Shown here: positions 43,813 to 51,273 of the stretch, piece by piece
Position numbering within the stretch: position 1 is the stretch's first letter
Layout: every line of letters starts with the position of its first letter
Source: Micromonospora ureilytica
GTDB taxonomy: Bacteria; Actinomycetota; Actinomycetes; Mycobacteriales; Micromonosporaceae
Direction of reading: 5' to 3'
DNA length: 64,000 nt
NCBI RefSeq assembly: GCF_015751765.1
Contig: NZ_JADOTX010000001.1
Location: 2,790,001 to 2,854,000 of the forward strand
Translations under genes and position numbers: made by a program
The notes under the pieces: model-generated
Database searches by the model: none
What the model saw: only the letters and a program-made list of their open reading frames with translations
Told to the model about the DNA's origin: nothing

Positions 43813-45048
43813 TCACGCCTCGGAGTCGCGAACGTCGGAATCCTCCCGACCGACCGGCGGGGCGGGAACCTCCACCGGCCGTCCCCGGCTGCGCAGCGCG
43901 TCGATCAGCGCGACAAGGGCCAACACTCCGGCGACCACGCTCAGCCCGACCATTGGCGCCCAGCGGGTCAATGCCGGCGTGACCAACAGCAGAGCCACCA
44001 GTCCGAGCAGGCGGGAAAGGGAAAGTCGGCCAAATATCTCGTACTCCAGCCGCATACGGGCGACGAGGAAGAGCATCGGACCGCCCACCACGAACAGAAG
44101 CCAACTGGGCCGCGGCTGCCCGAACGGATGATCGATCACCAGCTCGTAGCCGACCGCCGTGACGAGCACGCTGAGAACGATCAGCAGATGCGTCCGTTCC
44201 GACGCCGCGCCCAGGCGGCCGGGCATGACCGCCCGATCCAACGCGTCGGTCAGCAGCAGACCGGCGCAGTGGAAGTAGATCCGCCAGAGCAGCGCGCTGG
44301 TGGCGAACGCGACAGCGAAGGCGGCTGCCCGCTCGGCGGAATAGTCCGTGCCGCCGAAAACCACGCCGATGACCAGAATCGACTCGCCGAGCGCGATGAG
44401 AAACACCTGCTGGTATCGGTCGGCAAGGTGGGTCCCCGCGATCCGCCAGCGGCTCACCTTCGAGGCCCCGAGCCACGGCAGCGGCCAGCCCAGACCCCAG
44501 GCGAGGTAGTCGACGGCGAGGGCGGCAGCCCACAACGGCAGGCGAAGTCGGTCCGGACCCAACGCGCCGACCAGCCACAGAGGCGCGCTCGCCGAAGCCC
44601 ACACGGCAAGCCGGAACGGCACCAGCCGTCGTGGGTGGCCATGCAGCGCGGCGGCGACCACCAGCGGCCGCACCACCATCACCATCAGGTACGCGGCCAC
44701 GAACGGCAGCGCCCGCTCCTCCATAGCGCGGGGCAGCGTCACCGCCATGATCAGGCCGGCGAACATGGTGCCGACCACGACGGCCTGAATGATCGGCTGC
44801 TCAGGTTCGTAGCGGCTGGTGATCCAGGCGGTGTGCGACCAGATCAGCCAGAGCGCCAGAAAGAGCAGCAACGTACGTCCGAACCCGGTGACGAGCGCCC
44901 AGCCGGTGTCATCGCTCAAGCCGGCGAATCGTTGCGAGACCCGGGTGAGGGCCACCACGAAGGCCAGATCGAAGAACAGCTCCAGGAACGTCGCGCGGCC
45001 CGAACTGGTCGGAGGACGCAGCAGCTCGGCACCCCGCCCCGCCGTCAT
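43813..45048 (-). CDS. LtrA family membrane protein
   Basis: A 411-residue membrane protein of the bacterial low temperature requirement A family, recognised by ATFLELFFDLAFVVALTRVS near the N-terminus and the HLADRYQQVFLIALGESILV helix. About eleven hydrophobic segments are present. The molecular role of LtrA is unknown despite its name. Start taken as the ATG at 45048 with GGAGG 6 nt upstream; an upstream start would add ten residues. It is monocistronic and converges with the TetR gene at 43174. Confidence 0.85.
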   Translation of the reverse strand: MTAGRGAELLRPPTSSGRATFLELFFDLAFVVALTRVSQRFAGLSDDTGWALVTGFGRTLLLFLALWLIWSHTAWITSRYEPEQPIIQAVVVGTMFAGLIMAVTLPRAMEERALPFVAAYLMVMVVRPLVVAAALHGHPRRLVPFRLAVWASASAPLWLVGALGPDRLRLPLWAAALAVDYLAWGLGWPLPWLGASKVSRWRIAGTHLADRYQQVFLIALGESILVIGVVFGGTDYSAERAAAFAVAFATSALLWRIYFHCAGLLLTDALDRAVMPGRLGAASERTHLLIVLSVLVTAVGYELVIDHPFGQPRPSWLLFVVGGPMLFLVARMRLEYEIFGRLSLSRLLGLVALLLVTPALTRWAPMVGLSVVAGVLALVALIDALRSRGRPVEVPAPPVGREDSDVRDSEA

Positions 45049-45130
45049 CGTCCGCCTCCGTCCGCCCCCTGTCACCAACGAGCCGGCAGCCGAAGGAGTT
45101 GCGTCAACCCGAGCCGGGCGGTCGCTGGTG

Positions 45131-45757
45131 TCAGGCGGGTGGCGTCGAGGGTCGGCGGCTGAAGAATCCGTCGACCAGGTGGTCGGTGAAATCCGCGTCG
45201 ACAGACTCTCCGGTCACCAGGACCCGGTAGAAAATTGGTCCTACCATCTGATCGAGCTCGGCCGCGACATCGAGGTCGGCGGAGATTTGGCCCCGTTGCA
45301 CCGCCCGATCCAGCGGTAGGCGGTCCCGTTGGCGCTGCTCGTCGAGAAACCGGGCGCGGAACGCTGCTGCGAAGGTCTGGTCGTGCTGGGCGTGGCCGAT
45401 CAGTGCCTTGAAGACGGCGCCGGGATCGGAGTGGCTGAGAAAGTCAGCCAGTTGGCGCAGGTGCACGCGTAGGTCGCGGTCCAGGTCACCAGTGTCGGCC
45501 GGGGTCAGGTGCTCGGCCGCGTCTTGCAGGAAGGCGTCCATGAGGACGTCCGTCTTCGACGACCACCAGCGGTAGACGGTCTGCTTGGCGACACCGGCGC
45601 TGGACGCGATTTCTTCCATGGTGACGCCCGCAAAGCCCTTCGCGGCGACCAGGTCGTCGGCAGCCTCCAGCACCGCCTGCCGGGCACGTTCGCTGCGCCC
45701 GTGCCGGTTGCCATGGTGGCGGCTTACTGCTGGCCTGGCTGGTTCGTGCCCCATCAT
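45131..45757 (-). CDS. TetR-family regulator of the O-methyltransferase gene
   Basis: A 208-residue repressor with a clear TetR HTH (AVLEAADDLVAAKGFAGVTM, then GVAKQTVYRWWSSKTDVLMD). The C-terminal domain has the TetR_C type 16-like helices (LADFLSHSDPGAVFKALIGH). Divergent from the O-methyltransferase gene; a 16-base perfect palindrome lies between, overlapping the methyltransferase promoter. It likely represses that gene and perhaps itself. Either of two adjacent ATGs can start it. Confidence 0.88.
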   Translation of the reverse strand: MMGHEPARPAVSRHHGNRHGRSERARQAVLEAADDLVAAKGFAGVTMEEIASSAGVAKQTVYRWWSSKTDVLMDAFLQDAAEHLTPADTGDLDRDLRVHLRQLADFLSHSDPGAVFKALIGHAQHDQTFAAAFRARFLDEQRQRDRLPLDRAVQRGQISADLDVAAELDQMVGPIFYRVLVTGESVDADFTDHLVDGFFSRRPSTPPA

Positions 45758-45800
45758 CGCCCTCCTCCTGTCGCAGACGATAGACCAACGCCCTAGACGT

Positions 45801-45816
45801 GACGCAACGTTGCGTC
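45801..45816. promoter_or_regulatory. 16-base perfect palindrome, TetR operator
   Basis: GACGCAACGTTGCGTC reads identically on both strands. It lies 43 bases upstream of the TetR start and ends 13 bases before the methyltransferase ATG, where binding would block transcription or initiation. Confidence 0.75.
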
Positions 45817-45829
45817 TAGCCTAGGCGCC

Positions 45830-46492
45830 ATGACGTTCACTAACACGCTGCACGACACCCGCGTAGCCGCTGCCCTGTCCGCGATGTTCCGCCGAGCCGA
45901 ACACGACGACGCCATGACCAGGCGTTATCAGGCGCAGCGCACTCCCGGAGCGGCGCCGATGACGCACCGGGAACACTCCGACGCCGCCGCGCAGGTCTAC
46001 ATGCCGATCTCCGCCCGCGGCGGGCAACTGATCTACAACCTCGTCCGGGCTGTCCGTCCGGCCACCGTCGTCGAGTTCGGCACCTCCTTCGGGATCTCCA
46101 CCCTGTATCTGGCCGCCGCCGTCCGCGACAACGGCACCGGCCGGGTGATCAGCACCGAGTTGAGTGCGACGAAGGTCGCTGCCGCGCAGCGCACCTTCAC
46201 CGAGGTCGGCCTGGATGAGCTGATCACCGTGCTCGAGGGCGACGCCCTGCAGACCCTCACCACCCTTGAAGGCCCGGTGGATTTCGTCCTGCTCGACGGC
46301 TGGAAGGATCTTTGTCTGCCGGTGTTGCGACTGCTCGAGCCCCGCATCGCACCGGGCACCCTTGTCGTCGCCGATGACGTGAACCTGCGTTCCCTGCAGA
46401 CATATCTCGACTACGTCCGAGAATCCGCCAACGGATACCACAGCGTGACTTTTCCCGTTGAGGACGGAATGGAGATCAGTTGCCGCCTCTGA
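45830..46492 (+). CDS. Class I SAM-dependent O-methyltransferase
   Basis: A 220-residue methyltransferase with motif I VVEFGTSFGISTLYLA, an acidic ribose-binding step (ISTELSATKV) and VDFVLLDGWKDLCLPVL, typical of the catechol/caffeoyl-CoA O-methyltransferase fold. It should methylate a small phenolic or similar hydroxyl; the partner metabolite is not evident. No Shine-Dalgarno sequence lies in the 13 bases between the operator palindrome and the ATG, so the message may be nearly leaderless. Controlled by the divergent TetR protein. Confidence 0.82.
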   Translation: MTFTNTLHDTRVAAALSAMFRRAEHDDAMTRRYQAQRTPGAAPMTHREHSDAAAQVYMPISARGGQLIYNLVRAVRPATVVEFGTSFGISTLYLAAAVRDNGTGRVISTELSATKVAAAQRTFTEVGLDELITVLEGDALQTLTTLEGPVDFVLLDGWKDLCLPVLRLLEPRIAPGTLVVADDVNLRSLQTYLDYVRESANGYHSVTFPVEDGMEISCRL

Positions 46493-46779
46493 AACGACAC
46501 TGGCCGATGATCAGTTCCGGTGCCACCTCGATCAGGGCGCCCGATGTCGCCGTGCGGTCGGCTCGCTGATCCCATCCGTGACGGCGGCGGCCACCTGGCC
46601 GCATCACCCCCGCTTCGCCCGGAGCCGCGCGCCACCGTCGCTGGCGCGAGTTCCAGTCCCGCTCCGGCCGTCCGGCTCGGCTGCCGCCTGCTCGCCCGAC
46701 TGCGGTACGCCGATGCGCCATGGCGCCGCTCCGACCTTCGAAGCCACTGTCGACCGCGCAGATGGCGGATGAGTTGGGA

Positions 46780-46795
46780 ATAGATTTAAATCTAT
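46780..46795. promoter_or_regulatory. A/T-rich 16-base perfect palindrome
   Basis: ATAGATTTAAATCTAT is strikingly A/T-rich for this genome and sits 6 bases before the CebR-like box. It probably overlaps the -10/-35 region of the sugar dehydrogenase promoter or is a second operator. Confidence 0.5.
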
Positions 46796-46801
46796 GTAAG
46801 G

Positions 46802-46815
46802 TGGGAACGCTCCCA
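46802..46815. promoter_or_regulatory. CebR/CelR-like operator TGGGAACGCTCCCA
   Basis: Matches 13 of 14 bases of the actinobacterial CebR/CelR box TGGGAGCGCTCCCA, which controls cellulose-utilisation genes in Streptomyces and Thermobifida. It is 37 bases upstream of the sugar dehydrogenase gene. The regulator itself is not in the window. Confidence 0.7.
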
Positions 46816-46852
46816 GACCGCGTCCACCACCCACTTATTCGAGGAGCTCACC

Positions 46853-48097
46853 ATGTCGCGACGGCGAAGTCGCCCGGCCACCATGCTGGCCGGGCTGCTC
46901 ATCCTGACCCTGTCCGCGTTGTTGTTGCCACCGGCGCCGGTGACCGGCGCTGCGGCGGCCGGCACATCTCACACCCGCGCTGCGCCTCTCGCCGAGCTGA
47001 CCGTGGTCTCCGAACGGGTGGCTTTCGGTCTGCAGCGTCCGATCGCGATCACCGGGCTCCCGGACGGCCGGATGCTGATCGCGGAGAAGAACGGCACCGT
47101 CCGCGCCTATCACCCCGACACCGGCCTGGCGCCCGACCCGGTGCTCGACCTCACCGCCCGGATCGACCCGTCGGACAACGAGCGCGGCCTGCTCGGCATC
47201 ACGCCTGCGCCGAACTTCGCACGGACCGGGATGCTCTACGTGGCGTACACGAGCCTGCCGGCCGGCGCGCTGACCCTGGCGCGAGTGTCCCTCAACGCTC
47301 CTGATCGGGTGCAGGTGCTGCTCACCCAGGAGCACGCCGAGTTCGGCAACCACAACGGCGGACAGGTGGCGTTCGGCCGCGATGGCTACCTCTACTGGTC
47401 GCTCGGCGACGGCGGCAACGCGAACGACCCGTTCAAGAGCGGTCAGAACCTCGGCACCCTGCTCGGCAAGATTGTGCGGATCGATGTCAACCGCAGCTGT
47501 GGGGGGAAGCCCTACTGCGTGCCCTACGACAACCCGTTCGTCCGCACGTCGGGCGCGCGGCCGGAGATCTGGGTCTACGGGCTACGCAACCCGTGGAAGT
47601 TCTCCATCGACCCGGCCGACAACTCGCTGTGGATCGGTGACGTCGGCCAGGGCCTGATCGAGGAGATCAACCACGTCCGCCCGTCGCAGCGTGGCGCGAA
47701 CCTCGGCTGGTCCTGTCGCGAGGGCACCCCGGTCTTCGACGAGACGCAGTGCCGGCCGGGCGTGCGGCTCACCGACCCGGTCGTCGAGTACGACCACTAC
47801 ATGACGGAGAACTGCTCCATCATCGGCGGCCTGGTGTACCGGGGGTCCGTCACCCCGGAGGCGCGGGGGACCTACATCGCGAGCGACTACTGCTCGACCC
47901 GCGCGTTCGCCGTGCGTCCCAAGTCCACGGGTGGCTACGAGTCCGCCGAGATCGGCACCTTCCCCACCCAGCCGACGGCGTTCGGCGCCGACGTGAACGG
48001 CGAGCTGTACGTGCTCAGTGACCTCCCTGGCTGGCTGAGCAAGGTGCGGTTCGAGCGGATCCAGCCAGCCCCCACCGGCGGCCCGGCGAACCGCTGA
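46853..48097 (+). CDS. Secreted PQQ-type glucose/sorbosone dehydrogenase
   Basis: A 414-residue secreted beta-propeller enzyme of the soluble aldose dehydrogenase (glucose/sorbosone dehydrogenase) family. The signal peptide covers about 1-36. Family segments include QRPIAITGLPDGRMLIAEKN, NHNGGQVAFGRDGYLYWSLG, GKIVRIDVN and EIWVYGLRNPWKFSID. Members oxidise sugars to lactones with PQQ, although PQQ synthesis genes are not present here. A CebR-like box upstream suggests induction by cello-oligosaccharides. The ATG has GGAG 8 nt upstream; the gene ends at a shared bidirectional terminator. Confidence 0.88.
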   Translation: MSRRRSRPATMLAGLLILTLSALLLPPAPVTGAAAAGTSHTRAAPLAELTVVSERVAFGLQRPIAITGLPDGRMLIAEKNGTVRAYHPDTGLAPDPVLDLTARIDPSDNERGLLGITPAPNFARTGMLYVAYTSLPAGALTLARVSLNAPDRVQVLLTQEHAEFGNHNGGQVAFGRDGYLYWSLGDGGNANDPFKSGQNLGTLLGKIVRIDVNRSCGGKPYCVPYDNPFVRTSGARPEIWVYGLRNPWKFSIDPADNSLWIGDVGQGLIEEINHVRPSQRGANLGWSCREGTPVFDETQCRPGVRLTDPVVEYDHYMTENCSIIGGLVYRGSVTPEARGTYIASDYCSTRAFAVRPKSTGGYESAEIGTFPTQPTAFGADVNGELYVLSDLPGWLSKVRFERIQPAPTGGPANR

Positions 48098-48123
48098 ACC
48101 TCGGCACCCTCCGCAACACCCAA

Positions 48124-48153
48124 GGGGACGGCCGCCTTCGGGCGGCCGTCCCC
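48124..48153. terminator. Bidirectional terminator with TTCG tetraloop
   Basis: Perfect 13-bp stem (48124-48136 with 48141-48153) closed by a TTCG tetraloop, between the convergent sugar dehydrogenase and peptidase genes. Confidence 0.85.
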
Positions 48154-48163
48154 GATCAGCCGG

Positions 48164-50059
48164 TCAGAGGCCGGCGGCGTGCGCGGCGGCGGTCCCGCCG
48201 ACCACAGGTAGGACGATGTTGCTGCTCTTCAGCGCGACCTGCAGGTTCGCGGCGGTGGTGTCGGCCTGGCTGGAGTACTGCGGGTAGCTGGCCACGATGA
48301 TCACGCCGATCCGGTGGCCGGGCTTGAAGACGTAGTCCTCCGGCAGCAGCGGGAAGCTGAAGTTGTACGACTCCCCCTGCACCAGTGGCACGGAGACGCG
48401 GATCGACTGCCGGTTCTGCGCGTCCATGATGCCCTTGGTGACCAGCTCGTAGTCTGCCGTGGCCACCCGCTTCGTCGTCTGCTTGTAGCAGCCGTCGTCG
48501 GTCGGGCTGCTCTGGCCCCAGCAGTCCTCCGTGGTCAGGGTGATGATTCCCTCGCCGGAGGCCCGGTGCGCGACCCGCTCGTCGGTGCCGTAGTCGACCA
48601 GGATCGCGCCGAGGTTGGTGTCGGTCTGGTCGGCGGAGGCCCGCAGCTGCACGGTGGGGGTGCCGGAGATGTGCAGCGGCGCGGAGAGTGGCGCGGAGAG
48701 GAAGGCCAGCCGGTTGGGCTGCACCACGTCCGGGTTGAGGATCATCGTGTTCTGACTCTGCGTGCGGTTGTCCTGGAACGCGCCGGTCGCCGGCTTCGCG
48801 GTGGGCACCAGCCCGAGGCCACCCGCGCCGGTGGTGCCGGGCTGGAGGTACACCTCCGTGTCAGCCTTGCCGGGGATCGGCCAGTCGGCGTGGGTCTCCC
48901 ACACGTCGGCGGACCGCTCCAGGTCCACCCGCGGCTCGTCCATGATGCCGTTGGCGACGTTCTGCAGCCAGAAGTCGAACCACCGGTGCAGCGTCGACAC
49001 CCACACCGCGCGGCGCGAGTCGAACGGGTCGACGTGGCCCTCCTGGGACAGCCACAGCTTGCGCGGCACGTTGTTCTCCGCCAGGGCGTACCAGAACTTG
49101 CTGAAGTGGTCCGGGCGGACGTTGTCGTCGTTGAGGCCGTGGTAGAGCAGCACGCTCGCGGTGACGTTGGGGACCTTCTTGACGTAGCTGCGCTCGTTCC
49201 AGAAGGACGTGTAGTCGCCGTGCTCGTCGCCGTCGGCGGCGCCTATCGCGTCGCGCACCGGCTTGCAGTACTCCCGGCGCTCGGGGTTGGTGACCGTGTT
49301 GGCCAGCGAGGACACGTAGCTGTTGCCACGGGTGACCACGCCGTTGCTGCGCACGTAGTCGTAGTACTCGGTCGGTCCGCTGATGGGCACGACAGTGGTC
49401 AGGCCCTTCACGCCGGTCACCGCCGTGGCCATGGCCAGTGAGCCGTCGTACGACTTGCCGATCATCCCCGTCTTGCCGTTGTGCCAGTCCGCCTTGACGA
49501 CCTCACCGGCGGCGTTGCGGGCGGTGGCCCTGCCGTTGAGCCAGTTGATGGCCTGCTTGGCGCTCAGGTTGTCCTGGTTGGCGTTGGTGGTCGGGCAGCC
49601 GGTGGAGTTGTTGGTGCCGACCATGTCCAGCAGGATGACCGCGTAGCCGCGCGGCACGAAGTAGTTGTCGTAGAACAGCGGCCACTTGTCGAGCAGCCCG
49701 TCGCCGTCGAGGTCCGCCTTGCACTCGGACTCGTTGCCTCGGCAGACCGTCGAGTAGTACGGGCTGGCATCCATCACCACGGGGGCCTTGAGCCCCTGCG
49801 CGGTGGCCGCCGGCCGCATCAGGTCGAACGCGATGATGTCGCGCAGACCGTCGTTGTCGCTGTCGAAGGTGGAGTCGATGAAGAGGCGTTCCCGAATGGC
49901 GTCGGCGTAGCCGAACGCCGGCTGGGTGACCCCGTCCTGGACGACGATCGACGGCGGGCCGTCCGCCGCCAGCGCCTGCGGCGCCGCGCCGAGGGCGGCG
50001 AGCACTGTCGCGGACAGTACGGCCACGCCTCTGCGCCAGCGCGTTCCCACTGTAGACAT
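48164..50059 (-). CDS. Secreted X-Pro dipeptidyl-peptidase (S15 family)
   Basis: A 631-residue serine peptidase of the S15/CocE group with a signal peptide (VAVLSATVLAALGAAPQALA). The alpha/beta-hydrolase domain carries the nucleophile in GKSYDGSLA, preceded by KTGMI. The acid and His lie in LYHGLNDDNVRPD and SQEGHVDPF. The C-terminal jelly-roll (from about 400) has the family's LDYGTDER-like segment, here LVDYGTDERV. It would remove X-Pro dipeptides from extracellular peptides. A DSDNDGLRD segment near residue 65 is a probable calcium site. The ATG has AAGGAG 7 nt upstream. Confidence 0.88.
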   Translation of the reverse strand: MSTVGTRWRRGVAVLSATVLAALGAAPQALAADGPPSIVVQDGVTQPAFGYADAIRERLFIDSTFDSDNDGLRDIIAFDLMRPAATAQGLKAPVVMDASPYYSTVCRGNESECKADLDGDGLLDKWPLFYDNYFVPRGYAVILLDMVGTNNSTGCPTTNANQDNLSAKQAINWLNGRATARNAAGEVVKADWHNGKTGMIGKSYDGSLAMATAVTGVKGLTTVVPISGPTEYYDYVRSNGVVTRGNSYVSSLANTVTNPERREYCKPVRDAIGAADGDEHGDYTSFWNERSYVKKVPNVTASVLLYHGLNDDNVRPDHFSKFWYALAENNVPRKLWLSQEGHVDPFDSRRAVWVSTLHRWFDFWLQNVANGIMDEPRVDLERSADVWETHADWPIPGKADTEVYLQPGTTGAGGLGLVPTAKPATGAFQDNRTQSQNTMILNPDVVQPNRLAFLSAPLSAPLHISGTPTVQLRASADQTDTNLGAILVDYGTDERVAHRASGEGIITLTTEDCWGQSSPTDDGCYKQTTKRVATADYELVTKGIMDAQNRQSIRVSVPLVQGESYNFSFPLLPEDYVFKPGHRIGVIIVASYPQYSSQADTTAANLQVALKSSNIVLPVVGGTAAAHAAGL

Positions 50060-50175
50060 GCAATCTCCTTGATATGTCCGAGGCTGCGTACGCTACGAGC
50101 CGGTGGCCTGCGCCACCATCTGCACGTGTAGGAACTTCGCCGGGTGTGGTTCGACGCGGTGCCTGGGCGACGGGA

Positions 50176-50757
50176 CTACGGCTGGCCGGCCAGCACCAGC
50201 TCCCGCAGCCGCCTGTCGAGGGTTGGGGCGTCCAGGCCACCCGGCCAGCCGCGGAGCAGGGCGCCGCCCTTGGCCACCAGCACCACGGCCGGCGGCTCCC
50301 GCACCGCGTACGAACGCCAGATCGTCTGCTGGTCGTCCAGGACGACCGGATACTCCACCCGGTGAGCGCGTAGGTACTCCTGGACCTCGTCGGCCTGGTC
50401 CGCGCCGGCCACGCCGACGAAGACCACCCGGTCCCGGTAGGTGCGGGCAAGCTCACTGAGGGCGGCCTGGCGGCTGGCGCAGGTGGTGCACCAGGAGCTG
50501 AAGAAGGTGAGCACGACGGGACGTTGCGCCCACAGCTCGGCGGCGGCGAACGGTGTGCCGTCGGTCAGCGCGCCGGTGAACGCCGGGGCGGCCGGGGCGG
50601 TGCCGGGCGCCGGGCGCAACGCCAGGTCGGCGGGGAGCGGCCCGGGCAGCGCCGCCGCCCCTCCGGCGGGAGCCGGCGGGGGCTCGGGCTCGGGCGTACT
50701 GCTGCATCCACCCAGCAGCGCCGCCGCCAGCACCAGCGGCAGGAGTGCCTGTCTCAT
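50176..50757 (-). CDS. TlpA/ResA-like thioredoxin-fold lipoprotein
   Basis: A 193-residue lipoprotein: lipobox ALLGGC with Cys18, then a long proline/alanine-rich linker and a thioredoxin-like domain from about 60. The active site is FFSSWCTTCASRQ (Cys-Thr-Thr-Cys), and the cis-Pro loop lies in REPPAVVLV. TlpA-like proteins reduce or isomerise disulfides outside the membrane, for example in cytochrome maturation or for secreted enzymes. The start codon overlaps the stop of the upstream lipoprotein gene (ATGA), so the two are made together. Confidence 0.85.
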   Translation of the reverse strand: MRQALLPLVLAAALLGGCSSTPEPEPPPAPAGGAAALPGPLPADLALRPAPGTAPAAPAFTGALTDGTPFAAAELWAQRPVVLTFFSSWCTTCASRQAALSELARTYRDRVVFVGVAGADQADEVQEYLRAHRVEYPVVLDDQQTIWRSYAVREPPAVVLVAKGGALLRGWPGGLDAPTLDRRLRELVLAGQP

Positions 50758-51188
50758 GACGGGACCACCGCCACCAGTGCCGGGCCCTCGCTGCTGTCCG
50801 GCGTCAGGTCGAGCGCAGGGCGGCCGTCCACCTCCAGCCGATAGGAGGCCCGCTGCGGCACCCGCACTCCGACGGCGAATTCGCAGTAGGTGGGCAGGCG
50901 CTCGACCCCCAGATCCTCGGCGAAGGCGGCCACCGCGGTCCCCGCCGACAACTGTCCGCTGGCCAGCGCCGCCCCGTCCGGGTCGAGCACGCGGAACGGC
51001 GCCCGGTTGTGGAAGTGCTGGTACGGACCGGTGCCGGCGCAGTCCACGCCCGCGGCCCGGATGTTGATGTCGCGGACCAGGACCCGGACGGTCATCGGAT
51101 CGACCGCCTCCTGGGCTGCGCCGACGGCGCCGCAGCCGGTCGCGCCGGCCAGCAGCAGGGGCAGCAGAGTCGTGATGCTTCGCCGCAC
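50754..51188 (-). CDS. Small lipoprotein coupled to the TlpA-like protein, function unknown
   Basis: A 144-residue protein starting at the GTG at 51188 (GGAAGGAG 7 nt upstream). The signal peptide ends in LLAGATGC, a plausible lipobox. The mature part has strand-rich segments such as VRVLVRDINIRAAGVDC and YCEFAVGVRVPQRASYRLEV, and two Cys (VDC and YC) that could form a disulfide. No family is recognised. The coupled TlpA-like gene suggests it is a redox partner or that both handle the same exported substrate. Confidence 0.65.
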   Translation of the reverse strand: MRRSITTLLPLLLAGATGCGAVGAAQEAVDPMTVRVLVRDINIRAAGVDCAGTGPYQHFHNRAPFRVLDPDGAALASGQLSAGTAVAAFAEDLGVERLPTYCEFAVGVRVPQRASYRLEVDGRPALDLTPDSSEGPALVAVVPS

Positions 51189-51207
51189 GTCATTCTCCTT
51201 CCGCCCG

Positions 51208-51249
51208 CCTGTCGGGTCCGCGGCGGAAGGCCGCCGCGGACCCGACAGG
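51208..51249 (-). terminator. 19-bp stem-loop terminator of the M6 protease gene
   Basis: Perfect 19-bp stem (51208-51226 with 51231-51249) with an AAGG loop, 24 bases after the M6 protease stop and just upstream of the ribosome-binding site of the next gene. Confidence 0.85.
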
Positions 51250-51273
51250 AACGGGGTCACCCTCGGGCGCAGG

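Larger units (their letters stand above)
46493..46852. other. Gene-free stretch upstream of the sugar dehydrogenase gene
   Basis: About 360 bases. Open frames here overlap each other on both strands without ribosome-binding sites, and I see no protein family. The last 75 bases hold two palindromes, an A/T-rich one at 46780-46795 and a CebR-like box at 46802-46815, followed by the GGAG ribosome-binding site. Confidence 0.5.

Noticed and set aside
46604..46834. 76-codon minus-strand frame in the region before the sugar dehydrogenase
   Set aside because: Start overlaps the CebR-like box region, composition is unconvincing, and no ribosome-binding site was seen.
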